DNA of 64,000 bases from Desmodesmus armatus. Its lineage: Eukaryota; Chlorophyta; Chlorophyceae; Sphaeropleales; Scenedesmaceae. The notes under the pieces are model-generated. The model was given only the letters and a program-made list of their open reading frames with translations, was not told the DNA's origin and did no database searches. The stretch is from positions 23,501 to 87,500 of the forward strand of contig VIIQ02000040.1 of the NCBI GenBank assembly GCA_007449985.2. The letters are read 5' to 3'. A program made the position numbers and the translations under genes. Below are positions 33,661 through 44,599 of this stretch, piece after piece (the stretch's first letter is position 1; each line of letters begins with the position of its first letter).

Positions 33661-33903
33661 GACAATTTTAAGGGTCTACATTAGCACGTAGAAGCGGGTA
33701 ACCGAGCTGATATCGTCTCCACAGATTGAACGTGCTGTTGTGATGGAGGTTATGATGGGACTCTAGGTGCCAGTTCACAACGATACGCGACGATACAGTG
33801 CACAAAGGAAAGCCTCAACATAGAAGGATAACATACGCAGCGCTGCAGCGTTCTCGTTACCCTCACAGGCATGTAACCTGCAAGTAACCGTTTTTGAAAC
33901 TGT

Positions 33904-33956
33904 GCGGACTTTGACTAGGTCCGCATGGGTCCGCCAGCCCATTGACCAAGGTCCGC
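33904..33956 (-). repeat. Right GCGGACC heptamer cluster
   Basis: GGTCCGC, the reverse complement of GCGGACC, occurs at 33918, 33928 and 33950. One GCGGACT in the opposite orientation lies at 33904. The cluster is upstream of the recombinase ATG (33660) and mirrors the left cluster at 27702-27763. Confidence 0.8.
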
Positions 33957-34164
33957 ACTTCGCACTATAAGTACTAGTTAGGGCCGCTTTGAAGTTTGCA
34001 TGGACCTCCCCCCAACCCATGCTGTGTGTGTGCATGTGCAGGACCAAGACAGGCGACACCATCAGCAACAACGACAGTACAAGCGACAGCACCATCATTA
34101 GCTCAAGCGACAGCACCATGGACATGCATTCTGGGGACTTCCATAGCTACTGGTGTGATGGTAT

Positions 34165-36480
34165 GTGTGCATGTGGTTGTGTGACAGAGATAGGGGCGCG
34201 CCAGACAGGTTTCACCTGCGCTTTTCACTGTTGAACTTTGAGGTGTCTTGCGTTCAACTACACGCCCTCCCTGAACCAGGGGGCGTGGGTGAGAGTGAAG
34301 GGCTGTGTGGTGTTTTGTGTTGTGCTTGCATCATGTGTCGGCTGTGCACCAGACAGGTTTCACTTGCACTTGTCACTGTTGAACGCTGAGGTGCCTTGCG
34401 TTCAACTACATGCCCTCCTTGGACCAGGGGGCGTGGGTGAGAGTAAAGGGCTGTGTGGTGTTTTGTGTTGTGCTTGCATCATGTGTCGGCTGTGCACCAG
34501 ACAGGTTTCACTTGCACTTGTCACTGTTGAACGTTGAGGTGTCTTGCGTTCAACTACATGCCCTCCTTGGACCAGGGGGCGTGGGTGAGAGTGTAGGGCT
34601 GTGTGGTGTTTTGTTTTGTGCTTGCATCATGTGTCGGCTGTGCACCAGACCAGACAGGTTTCACCTGCGCTTGTCACTGTTGAACGTTGAGGTGTCTTGC
34701 GTTCAACTACACGCCCTCCTTGGACCAGGGGGCGTGGGTGAGAGTGTAGGGCTGTGTGGTGATTTTGCTTGCATCATGCGACGGCTGTGCACCAGACATG
34801 TTTCACCTGCGCTTGTCACTGTTGAACGTTGAGGTGTCTTGCGTTCAACTACACGCCCTCCTTGGACCGGGGGGCGTGGGTGAGAGTGTAGGGCTGTGTG
34901 GTGATTTTGCTTGCATCATGCGACGGCTGTGCACCAGACAGGTTTCACCTGCGCTTGTCACTGTTGAACGTTGAGGTGTCTTGCGTTCAACTGCATGCCC
35001 TCCTTGGGCCGGGGGGCGTGGGTGAGAGTGTAGGGCTGTGTGGTGTTTTGTGTTGTGCTTGCATCATGTGTCGGCTGTGCACCAGACAGGTTTCACTTGC
35101 ACTTGTCACTGTTGAACGTTGAGGTGTCTTGCGTTCAACTGCATGCCCTCCTTGGGCCGGGGGGCGTGGGTGAGAGTGTAGGGCTGTGTGGTGTTTTGTT
35201 TCGAGCTTGCATCATGCGACGGCTGTGCACCAGACAGGTTTCACCTGCGCTTGTCACTGTTGAACGTTGAGGTGTCTTGCGTTCAACTACACGCCCTCTT
35301 TGGACCAGGGGGCGTGGGTGAGAGTGTAGGGCTGTGTGGTGATTTTGCTTGCATCATGCGACGGCTGTGCACCAGACAGGTTTCACCTGCGCTTGTCACT
35401 GTTGAACGTTGAGGTGTCTTGCGTTCAACTACATGCCCTCCTTGGACCAGGGGGTGTGGGTGAGAGTGTAGGGCTGTGTGGTGATTTTGCTTGCATCATG
35501 CGACGGCTGTGCACCAGACAGGTTTCACCTGCGCTTGTCACTGTTGAACGTTGAGGTGTCTTGCGTTCAACTACACGCCCTCCTTGGACCAGGGGGCGTG
35601 GGTGAGAGTGTAGGGCTGTGTGGTGATTTTGCTTGCATCATGCGACGGCTGTGCACCAGACAGGTTTCACCTGCGCTTGTCACTGTTGAACGTTGAGGTG
35701 TCTTGCGTTCAACTACATGCCCTCCTTGGACCAGGGGGTGTGGGTGAGAGTGTAGGGCTGTGTGGTGTTTGTTGTCCTTACATGGTGCGGAAGTTGGCAG
35801 TATCAACAGACGGCACTGTCACAGCCAAGCGTCGAGGGGTCTTGCGCTTGGTTACATACCCTCCTTGGACCAGGGGGTGTGGGTGGGAGTGCTGCATGTT
35901 GGTTGTTGCGTTTGGTATTGTGTGGCAGCAGCAGCAGGTATCACTCGTCACTGCCAAGGCGTAGAGGGATCTCGCGGCTTGGCTACCCGCCCCCCCCTGG
36001 ACCAGGGGTTAGGGGTGGGGGTGTTGACTGCTGGTTGTCGCGTTTGTTTCTGTGAGGTGTCAAGGTGGCAGCAGCAGCAGGTAGCACTCGTCACTGCCAA
36101 GGCGTAGAGGGATCTCGCGACTTGGCTACATACCCTCCCTGGACCAGGGGGTGTGGGTGGGAGTGTTGACTGTTGGTTGTTGCAGTTGGTTGTGTGTTGT
36201 TGTTTTGCTTGCTTCATGTGACAGCTGCGCACCAGACAGGTTTCACCTGCACTTGTCATTGTTGAACGTTGAGGTGTCTTGCGTTCAACTACACGCCCTC
36301 CTTGGACCAGGGGGTGTGGGTGAGGGTGTAGGGCTGCGTGGTGTTGGTTTTTATGTGCGTGATGTGGAACAGCACCAGCAGACAGCACTTGCGACTGCCA
36401 AGTCATAGAGGGATCTCGCGATTTGGCTACACGCCCTCCTTGGACCAGGGAGTGTGGGTGAGAGTGCAGGATTTCGAATG
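34165..36480. repeat. Satellite array, 16 units of about 142-148 bp
   Basis: An anchor palindrome recurs at 34230, 34378, 34526, 34679, 34821, 34963, 35111, 35259, 35401, 35543, 35685, 35822, 35952, 36095, 36262 and 36397. Most spacings are 142 or 148 bp; the 6-bp difference is between GTGATTTTGC and GTGTTTTGTGTTGTGC. Each unit holds two hairpin-forming stretches: GTTGAACG, a 13-base loop, CGTTCAAC; and a CGCCC-TCCTTGGACCAG-GGGCG-like inverted repeat. The last five units are more diverged and mix two subfamilies. Open frames through the array recur only because the units repeat, and each is interrupted by an in-frame stop, so I do not call genes here. Confidence 0.93.
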
Positions 36481-36599
36481 GCTGCATTATCGTGTGGTTG
36501 AGCGTAGTTGGGAAGCACTGAGCAGACACTAGATGTTGTACCTAATGCCCAGGCTGCTTGCATTGGTCAATCCTCCCCCCGGGACAAGGGGGGTTTGGG

Positions 36600-39500
36600 C
36601 GCCAGTGTTAAATGGTGCTTGCATTTTGCAAGGCCACTTTTTGTGCGGGTATCTGCATCTGTGTGCATTGGCAAGAGGCCGTCTAGCAGCTATCAGAGTC
36701 TGAGAAAAGCTTGAGGTCACACTTGACACTCCTGGCCTTAAAATCATTTTGTGCCGGGTGTAGGCCTACTTGCGCAAGGGAGTTTGGTGTTGGCAATGGT
36801 CACAGGGCTGATCCTGAGGCTGGAGTATTGCTGCGTGTAGGACTGGGTGGCATGCATTGGACCTCCACGCTGCTGAGTGTGTGCATATGGTGTTCTTCTT
36901 TTTGCGCTGTGCCCTCTGCACAGCTTCAAGGGGGTGCTGGCGCATTCGAAGCAGTTCAATCTTGCTTACCTCTGGTACCCACATTCATGACTGCCACGAC
37001 GGTGTGTTGCATCCTAGTAACAACTGAGGTGTGTGCCAATGTGGGAAGGGCAGACCACTGCAGCATTTGATACATCAGCTAACTTTTGTCCGATTGGAGT
37101 GGCATTGTAACTGTCATGTGTAGCTATTGGCGAGAGTAGCAGCGGTGGCAAAGCGGCTAGTAAAGCATTCTGCCCAGTCTTGCTGAACAGCCCTGCTGAA
37201 CAGCCACTTACAGTGCAACCTTCAGCTGCAGCATAACAGCCGACTGCTTCAGCGTGACTGTCATGTCGACTGCCTGCAGCTGCGACTATTTCAGTCCGCT
37301 GTTGACAGCACGCACTGTGGCAGTCGGCTGTTTCAGCGCGCGCTGGCAACAGTCGGCTGTTTCAGCACGCGCTGTCAACAGTCGGCTGATTCAGCACGCG
37401 TTATGGCATGTACTGAATCAGCCACGACTGAAATGTTCGCTCTAGTCGACCGATTCAGTGGGGTACAAATTTCCGTTGACATGTCACACAGCCTACACCT
37501 CAGGTTCCATTTGCGACCAAATGTGCTGCACTGTTAATGGCATGTAGTATGCAACTGTCTGCTGGGGGGTCATTGTACTGCAGTGGAAAGCCGCATGCAT
37601 GGTGAGGTGGTGTTGTTTGTGCAATATTTTTAGCGTGGGGGTTTGGGCCTTCTAGGCTAGCGGTCCATCAGTGCATTTGGGGCTGGGTTCAAGGCTTGAG
37701 TGTCATGCCTGCAACCCAGATACACATTGGCATGGCTCCACTACTGCGGTTGGTGCCCTGCTCACAGTTTTGGAAGGGTGCTGACGTACACGTCATCCTC
37801 AACCATGCTCTGTTGCTACTGCCGTTGCTGCCGCCCTTTCTGCTGCTGTCGCTGCTGCTGCTGCGCTTATGTTCAACAAGTTGTCAATGCAGTGTGCATC
37901 AGCCTGTTGGTAGCATGCAGTCAAGACAGAGCGCAAGGTATGCACAGCCAGGCTGTGTTCAGGTGGGGGGGGGGTCAAGTACAGGCAATGGTGTGTCTCA
38001 GAGGCTCAACAAGAAGGGAGCAGGAAGGGGCGGCATTTTGTTTTTTGGCATGCGCATGCCCTGTTTGTTTACGTGTTATGGCAGGGCATGCGCATGCAAA
38101 TGCAGCGGATGGGAGAAGGGGGAATGCTTGCCCCTGTTTGTCTTTGGACGGATACATCACTCCATGACGTACCCATCACACTCGCTACCTACCAGTGGTA
38201 CATCAGGGTTACCACAGTGTGTCCACCACAGCATCAGGCGCCACCTTGGCACCAGTGGTGGGCATTTTGTGCTTGTGTATGCATAGTACACGTGCGCTGT
38301 GTGCTGAGCACCTGCCCTGTGCTGCGTCATGCCATGTGATGCTGTGGCCACTCATCCAGTGTTGTGCTTGCCCCTGCCGTGCTGTGTCAAGCTCCCCCCC
38401 CCCCCACGTTCAGGCTTGAGGCAACAATGATGGCGTGTCGACCGGTGGCACCCTGCCGGCAGGGACTGCTCTTGCCTGCCAAGATTCTGCTTTCCGGACA
38501 CTGATCATGATGAACCTCAGGTGGGTGTTGTTTGTCATTGGTGTCAGTGGTCTGTCTGCAACTTGCACACGGTGTGCTTGAACCCTGTACCGTCACATCT
38601 CAGTGAGTGCACATGCCACAGAAAGCATGGAGATTCCTTCAGTGAGCTGAATGTGCGCATCATGGTGTCTGCAGCACCAGCGCGCGCGGTCACAGTGACA
38701 TTATCTTTGTGCACTGTGATTTGTCAACTGTGTGTAAACTGTGTGAAACAGCTATGTGGTTGTGACCTATCACTAGTTTGCACCAGGCATGGAGCCAATG
38801 ATGTGCCTCTTCGTCAACATCAACACCACCCTTGGGCTGCAGGACACTGATGCACAGGAGCCTTTGGCTGCAGCAGCCAAGCTCAACAAGACTGCTGCCA
38901 CTGCTGCCAAGACGCTAACAGCCACTGGCGGGCAGGGTCAGGGCCGCAAGCAGGCAGGCACCCCAGCAGGCAGCCATCAGAAGTGCACCACGCAGCAGGC
39001 CCTGGCAGGGCTGCCGCCGGCGGCAATAGTGGCAGCAAGCGGACAGGCAACTTGCATGGTTCATCCATGCATCACCCCACAAGGGCTGGCCATGGTCTTG
39101 CAGCAGCAGGCAGAAGGGGCCAGTTGTGCTACAGGGTGGACGTTTGGTGTGTCGCTGCCAAGCAGCACACTTTCAGGGGCGGTGTGGGTGACATGGTCCT
39201 GCAGCCGCTACAGTGGGTGTGGGTGTCACACCCACACAATCGACGGTCGATTGCACGTCCTGTTGGCTGCAGCCACTTTTTGCTTGCCAATCTGCATCAG
39301 TGTGTTGTGTCCCATATGGCCCAGGGCACCTTCTGGTTTTAAATGATTTCCTGCATTTGCCTCAGTTCAGCATGCCTGTGCTGACCGCTGCAGCCCCTTG
39401 TGAGACAAATCTGGTCTTGACTGTGAAGCAGCTTTGTTGGGAGTGACATTTTAGCAATGAAAATTCCAGATGCATCGTGCCAGAACTATTAGGACGTGTG

Positions 39501-40987
39501 CAAGTTTCACACTGCGGTGTGGGTGCACACTTGGGGTAGCGGGTGTGATACACCCTGAGGCTGCGTTGGTGAGGGGTGCAGAGGTTTGAGAGCTATGGGG
39601 TCCCACAGCTGCCTGGTTGGGTAGTAACCAAGTTTGCAAGGGCGAAGCCTTGTCATTGGTGAGGCTCTGCCTCGGGCCCCCGGCAATTGGGTTCGCCTGA
39701 TTGCGCTGTGTGTGGCCAGCCAGTGGGATTACGCCCCCCCCCCCTGGTGAAACAAAAACAAAAGCCTTGTCAGTTTTGGATGTGTCAAACCAGGCACACT
39801 AGTACCACTCCACCCTGGTACCAACACGTTGCATGCCTCTGTACAGATGGTACTGCTGGTGCAACAATCGAGCGCAGACTGCTGAGCCTTGTGCACAAGG
39901 TGAATTCAAGGTGTAGTCACAGCTTGTAACCCACTTGTGCAGGTCCGAGCCTTTGCTCTGTTCAGTACCCTTCTCAAATTTTCAGACTTCTGAAGCATTC
40001 TGCGCATCAACTAAGTATGTACAAGTAGACGAAAGGGGCCGGCACAATTCTGGGCAGGTTTCAACAGGCTAATATCTTGCCACAGCACACACCCATCAGC
40101 TCCTGTCATAGATGATGGCAATGCATATAGCCTTGCCAGAGTTACAGCCTTGCACTTGCAGGCAGGCTTGAGGGATGATCATCAAAATCATCATGGCAAC
40201 AAACCCTCACTACAGGCGCATCGATTCAGACAGTGCTTCCTGTGCTGCTGGTAGCAGCAACATGGCGAGCAAGGCAATGGCAAATGCACACACGTCGCCT
40301 TTTCAGCGCCACATGTTTCCTGCCGCCATTCATCCATGATAGTAACTGGTGACTGGCACATGCCCCCCAATCAGCACTCCACAGACAAGATGATACCATC
40401 GCCGACGTAAGTGACAAAGCAGGAACTCACTGAGTGTGTTTGAGTGTTTGTGTGCCACAAAAACTCAACCACACGAAGCAACAGGAGCAGTGTCAGGCTG
40501 CTTTGGAATCACCAACATGTCTTACAACATTACGACCAGGGCTGCTAGCCGCTAGCATTGAATGCACTATGGTGTTTGCATTGTGCAGGGACTGCTACCT
40601 CTGCCCGCACCATGCACACTCAGCGAAAGTTTTGCTACAACACACATCACGACTGTTTGCTACAACACACACCGCCCTCCCCTGCAGTGCGCAAGACAAG
40701 CCGACAGAATGTGTTGCAGCACTGCTGTATGATACTCCCAGGTGTGTTGGTGTGTCCTCAAACCATCATTGTTTGTACCGCTCACTACCCACCATCATTG
40801 TTAGTCACTAAGTGGGCCACTCACTACCCACCACCACCACCCACCCCCCGCACTGCACCACACCCATCCCAAAGCCCTCTGCAACATGCACCCCAAAGCC
40901 AACACCCTCCGCTCCACAAAATCATGATCATACTGAGGCATTTGCCCTCCACTTCACCTACTCAGCACACAGCTGTGCCTCTTCACC
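36600..40987. other. No convincing gene; scattered repeats
   Basis: No consistent exon chain on either strand. The longest frame (38789-39346, plus, 185 codons) has an Ala/Gln-rich first half and no recognisable domain or splice context. Short inverted and direct repeats cluster at 37200-37460. Runs of C at 38394-38405 and 39736-39745 and TC-rich stretches near 40830-40990 are low complexity. Confidence 0.4.
37200..37460. repeat. Short tandem CAGTCGGCTGTTTCAGC repeats with inverted copies
   Basis: Units of about 29-30 bp, beginning CAGTCGGCTG(T/A)TTCAGC and ending CGCGCTG, repeat at about 37320-37400. Less similar units lie upstream, and an inverted form (CTGAATCAGCC) near 37410. Several units can pair with one another because CAGCCGACTG and CAGTCGGCTG are reverse complements. 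Confidence 0.75.
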
Positions 40988-41503
40988 CTACACTCCCGCC
41001 GCACCCTCCCCACAATCCACACCCGCCAGCAACTGCTGCAAGCCGGGCACATCCGCTAGCACAAGGTGAGTGGTGCCAGTGGCAGGAGTGCCGGGGATGG
41101 CTGGAGTGTGGCGGAGGAAAATGAAGGGGCTCATAAACCGCTCCACCAGCTCCACCACCACCTGCACCTTGTAGCCCAAGCTGCCCACGCCCATGCAGCC
41201 CAGGCTGGACGCCACCTTGCGCACGGTCCCGTTGTGAATCTGGGCTGCGGGCTGGATGCCGTCCCGTGCGCTCAGCTGCAGCAGGGTGCTGCTAGCTGCC
41301 TGCTGCCCACCCGCAGAGGCGCCTTGCGCATTGGCAAACATGCCCACAACCTCCCGCAGCCCCTCCACATCTGCAGCCGACAAGGGTGCCAGCTCCTTGC
41401 CCAGCTGCAGCACCGCCTGTTCATACCCGATCGAGCCTGGCTCAAGCGGCAGGCGGTACATCACCTCAGGGACAGGGCCTGCTGCCCTCTCAAAAGCGGC
41501 TGT

Positions 41504-41554
<51 letters not shown>

Positions 41555-43399
41555 CCCAGCAGCTGTTGTGTCAGCTGCAGGGTGCGCATCATCTGCTGCT
41601 GGTGCTGCTGGTGCTGCAGCTACATCATCATCATCTGATTCCGAGTCTGGCCGCCATGGCGCGACCTTGTGCACCTTTGCCATCCACTCACTCACGTCGC
41701 CCATAGGCCCCTTGGCTGCGTGGGTGGGCTGTACTGCAGGCGCATGCCCTTTGGCTGCTGCCTGTGCTGCTTCGGCTGCCTGCAGCTTCTGCCGAAACTG
41801 CACCCGCTCTCCCATCCAAGCTATTGTGTGCATTGTGAAGCTGACGACCTCTGTGTCAGCTGTGCTGAGGTCAGGGAGGGCTGCGTCCTGACCAGACTGA
41901 AGTGCTGCTAGGTGCTTAGCAAGGTCAGCCCTGATGGGCTCCAGCCAGGGCAGGCTGGGTGCAGCACCACCTAGCAGGAAAGGGACAGCCACTCTCAGCG
42001 CATTCCACATGAGGTGGGTATGTGCCAAGCAGTGTAGGGTGACCTGCAGGACGCAACATGGCAGGGTGGGTATACGTTACGACACAGTCTTATTGTGCCG
42101 GACAAAGTGTAGCACCTTGAGTAATGTAATCACCGGTGCAGGTGTAACAATTCCCAACCTGCGTTTCTCTTTTCCTCACCTGCAGACTCTGGCAGTACAG
42201 ACAGCACTGGAAGATCCGATCTGCCCAGTGAAGAACAGTGTGTTGACTGACTTGTGAACACACCTTGCTTCTTGGACAGCACATCAGGCATAGAGCGGCT
42301 AACATCCGCTCAAGCACACTTCCCTTCCCTTGTCTTCCTTCCCGTCCACCTCCTTCCGCTCTGCCGTGTTGCGTAGAATGTGAATGCCACATGAATGCCT
42401 GAATAGTTCCCTCCTCCAGAAGTCACCTTTACTGATGGCGCAAAAGGCGGTGTGCACAAGCCAATTACTAATGGGTAGTACCTCCCCACCCATGCGGATG
42501 CAATATGCACCTTCACCTGGTGGCCCCCTTCCCCTCCTAACAGCCTAGCAATGATCTCACCAGCGCAGACCCTCCAGCAGTGCAGGGCAGCAGTAGTGGT
42601 GCTCACGCGCCAAATGCCCCCACCCCCAAATGCAGATGCCATAGGCACCTTCAAGGTGAAGTTCAACCCCCCCTCCCCCCCCCCCCAAACAGCCCAGCAG
42701 GGACTCACCATCGCAGACCCTCCAGCAGTGCAGGGCAGCAGCGGCCACATTGTCTTCTCAGGCGCAAGCCACTGATGAGATGCTGTAGGGGTGAGCTTCC
42801 CCAGCTCAACCTGTGGTGGTGCAAACAAAACACACGGCACACAGCATGTGGCACAGAGCATATTGACCGTGTCTCTGTCAGACAACGGCTAGCCACATGG
42901 CAGAGTCTTTCCAGGCACTGCCGAACTCAGCACAGTGTGTTGATGGTCAGTCCTGGGGTTAGTTGCTGGTGCTGCCTACACTCATATTGACTGTTGGCTG
43001 GTTGGTTTGTCGGTCAGCTGGTTGGTTGCTTTGTCGGTCAGCCAACCCAAGCCAGTGGCTGCCAGTGACTTTGTCCTGGGAACACGCCTGTTGGGCTTAC
43101 TAAGCAGAACCACATGTGCTACATGTCCTGCTTGGCCTTACCCATGCCATCATGCAGGAGTTGGGCTAGGACTTCCTTCAACCTCGGCAGTGATGAAGAC
43201 TTTGATGGTGTTTCATACTAAGGTCACTGCCTTTACAAGAACAGAAGCCCCACACAGCTGCTGCTGTCCAGGAAGTGCACCAGGTGCCTCTCTCAACTCA
43301 CCGACAGCCCCGGCAGTGCCTCATCCCACCAGAACCGCTCAACCAGCTCCTGTGGCTTTGGGTGGGGCACCACCAGCAGCGCCTCGTACAGAGCCACCT

Positions 43400-43444
<45 letters not shown>

Positions 43445-44400
43445 TGTGTTGAAAGCAGTGGTAGTAGTGTCTTCAGCGGCAGCAACAGCAAAGGGCATGG
43501 GCCGCGATGCAGCGGGGTATGATGAAGCCCTGAAGCAACCAGGCGATCCCTCGTGATGGGCACGGCATAGGGCGGCATGTGGTGTGCACATGCACAACAC
43601 ACCAAGGAAGATGTGCGCACTGCGCATGGCATGGCATGACACACAGTACATGCAGCTCGATGCTCCCGCTGTGTGCCAAACTGTCCGCACAGTACAGACA
43701 GCTACGCTCAGGTGATACTAGGCAGCCTTGCTGTCACCACCATTATGTATTGTACGCAATATGCGGCCAGGTTGATGACTGCGGCCACCGTGAAGCGGCT
43801 TCAAGCCTTCAGCCTACTGAGTAGCACTGCTGCCGCATGCATGCCTGTGGGTGTTGACCTGTCAGGTGGAATGTTGGCGCATTGTGCAGCATACTATGCT
43901 GACCCCCAACAGGCACCCCAGGCTCCTCATCCCTCCACCCCCGCGAACACACCACCCACCTTAAACTGCGGCATCAGCTCCAGCTCGTCCCAGGTGCAGT
44001 CCAGCAGAGCAGTCCCTGGCAGGTAGAGCAACGAGCCGCAGGGGCCCGGCACCACGGCATACATAGTCCCGGCCATTTGCATGGGCCAACACAGCCCAAA
44101 TATGCGGCGCAGGAGCATCTGCCCTGCGTGCTGCATCAGCTGGGTGTACAGGTATGGACTGGCGCTGCTGCTGGCACTGCTGCTGCTGCTGCTGCTGGAA
44201 CCCTTCTGCTGATCCTGCTGCACAATGTAACGTGCCTGAGCGAGGGAAAGGAAGCCAGGGTTGATCCACACCGGCTTGTGGATGTCCACTGACTCAGTAG
44301 AGCCACCTTCCTGCTGCGCAGCATGCTGCTCGCACATGTGGTGTGCGGCCTGCAGCACGTGCTCCCATGCCTGGCTGCACTGCTGCTGCCTCGATGGCCA
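40988..44400 (-). CDS. Unrecognised multi-exon protein
   Basis: I do not recognise the family. Exon-like blocks, in order: about 44380-43963, with AWEHVLQAAHHMCEQHAAQQ, a Ser run, GLCWPMQMAGTMYAVV and CTWDELELMPQFK before GTGGGT; 43399-43310 (VALYEALLVVPHPKPQELVE, ending LPGLS before GTGAGT); about 42812-42713 (VELGKLTPTASHQWLAPEKT, ending GGSAM before GTGAGT); and about 42042-40988. The last block starts VTLHCLAHTHLMWNALRVAV and contains an acidic patch (PDSESDDDDV) and a polyalanine run. A globular part follows (REVVGMFANAQ, then NGTVRKVASSLGCMGVGSLG). It ends GVDCGEGAAGV. Clear donors and acceptors and codon-level conservation of hydrophobic patterns argue for a real gene. Tandem partial copies of the 42.7-kb exon lie in the next intron. 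The 5' end is undefined. Confidence 0.6.
41508..41556. repeat. (GCT)n polyalanine tract
   Basis: About 16 GCT/CTG triplets, encoding polyalanine on the minus strand within the last exon of the unknown 41.0-44.4 kb gene. Confidence 0.85.
42440..42770 (-). repeat. Tandem partial exon duplication, about 150 bp
   Basis: The segment GCAGACCCTCCAGCAGTGCA and its flanks occurs near 42563 and 42713. A GGTGC(C/A)TAT(G/T)GCATC(T/C)GCAT stretch, read on the minus strand, occurs near 42640 and 42500. The copy at 42713 is the 3' end of a plausible coding exon; the other falls in the following intron. Confidence 0.65.
43399..43443. repeat. (CAG)n microsatellite in an intron
   Basis: About 14 CAG triplets, CTG on the minus strand, lie immediately upstream of the 43399-43310 exon. 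They replace the usual polypyrimidine stretch before its acceptor. Confidence 0.8.
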
Positions 44401-44540
44401 CCAACACCCCTTCCACCCCGACCACTAGGCCGACGGACCCCTAACTCGGCTACCTTTGACCCTAGCCAGCGGATCTGGCTAGGGGTGGGTTAACCCTCGG
44501 TCAGGGCACCAGCACTGGTCAACCCTTGGCTAGGCTGGGC

Positions 44541-44570
44541 TAGGGTGCGGCTAGCCCTAGCCGCACCCTA
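44541..44570. repeat. Perfect 14-bp inverted repeat
   Basis: TAGGGTGCGGCTAG and CTAGCCGCACCCTA are separated by only two bases, forming a perfect 14-bp stem. The surrounding 44450-44600 stretch is made of CTAGCC/GGCTAG words. A related stretch with CTGGTCAACCCTGGCTAGG is found near 48070. Confidence 0.85.
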
Positions 44571-44599
44571 ACTTGGGGCTGACCAGCCTTGACTAAGGG

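Larger units (their letters stand above)
27700..33960 (-). mobile_element. Crypton-like tyrosine-recombinase transposon
   Basis: The element carries one large recombinase gene (33660-28092) and is bracketed by clusters of the heptamer GCGGACC: five at 27702-27763, and three on the opposite strand at 33918-33956. I use these clusters as provisional limits. Cryptons move through a tyrosine recombinase, have no transposase DDE triad and usually no long terminal inverted repeats, so the true ends may lie a little inside or outside. I could not identify a target duplication. The right end lies about 200 bp from a satellite array. Confidence 0.65.

Noticed and set aside
34238..36408. Series of similar plus-strand frames of 72-140 codons
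   Set aside because: They are the same satellite unit read repeatedly, each closed by a stop within a unit; codon changes track the DNA repeat, not a protein.
38789..39346. 185-codon plus ORF
   Set aside because: Low-complexity Ala/Gln start, no recognisable domain, and no exon chain around it.
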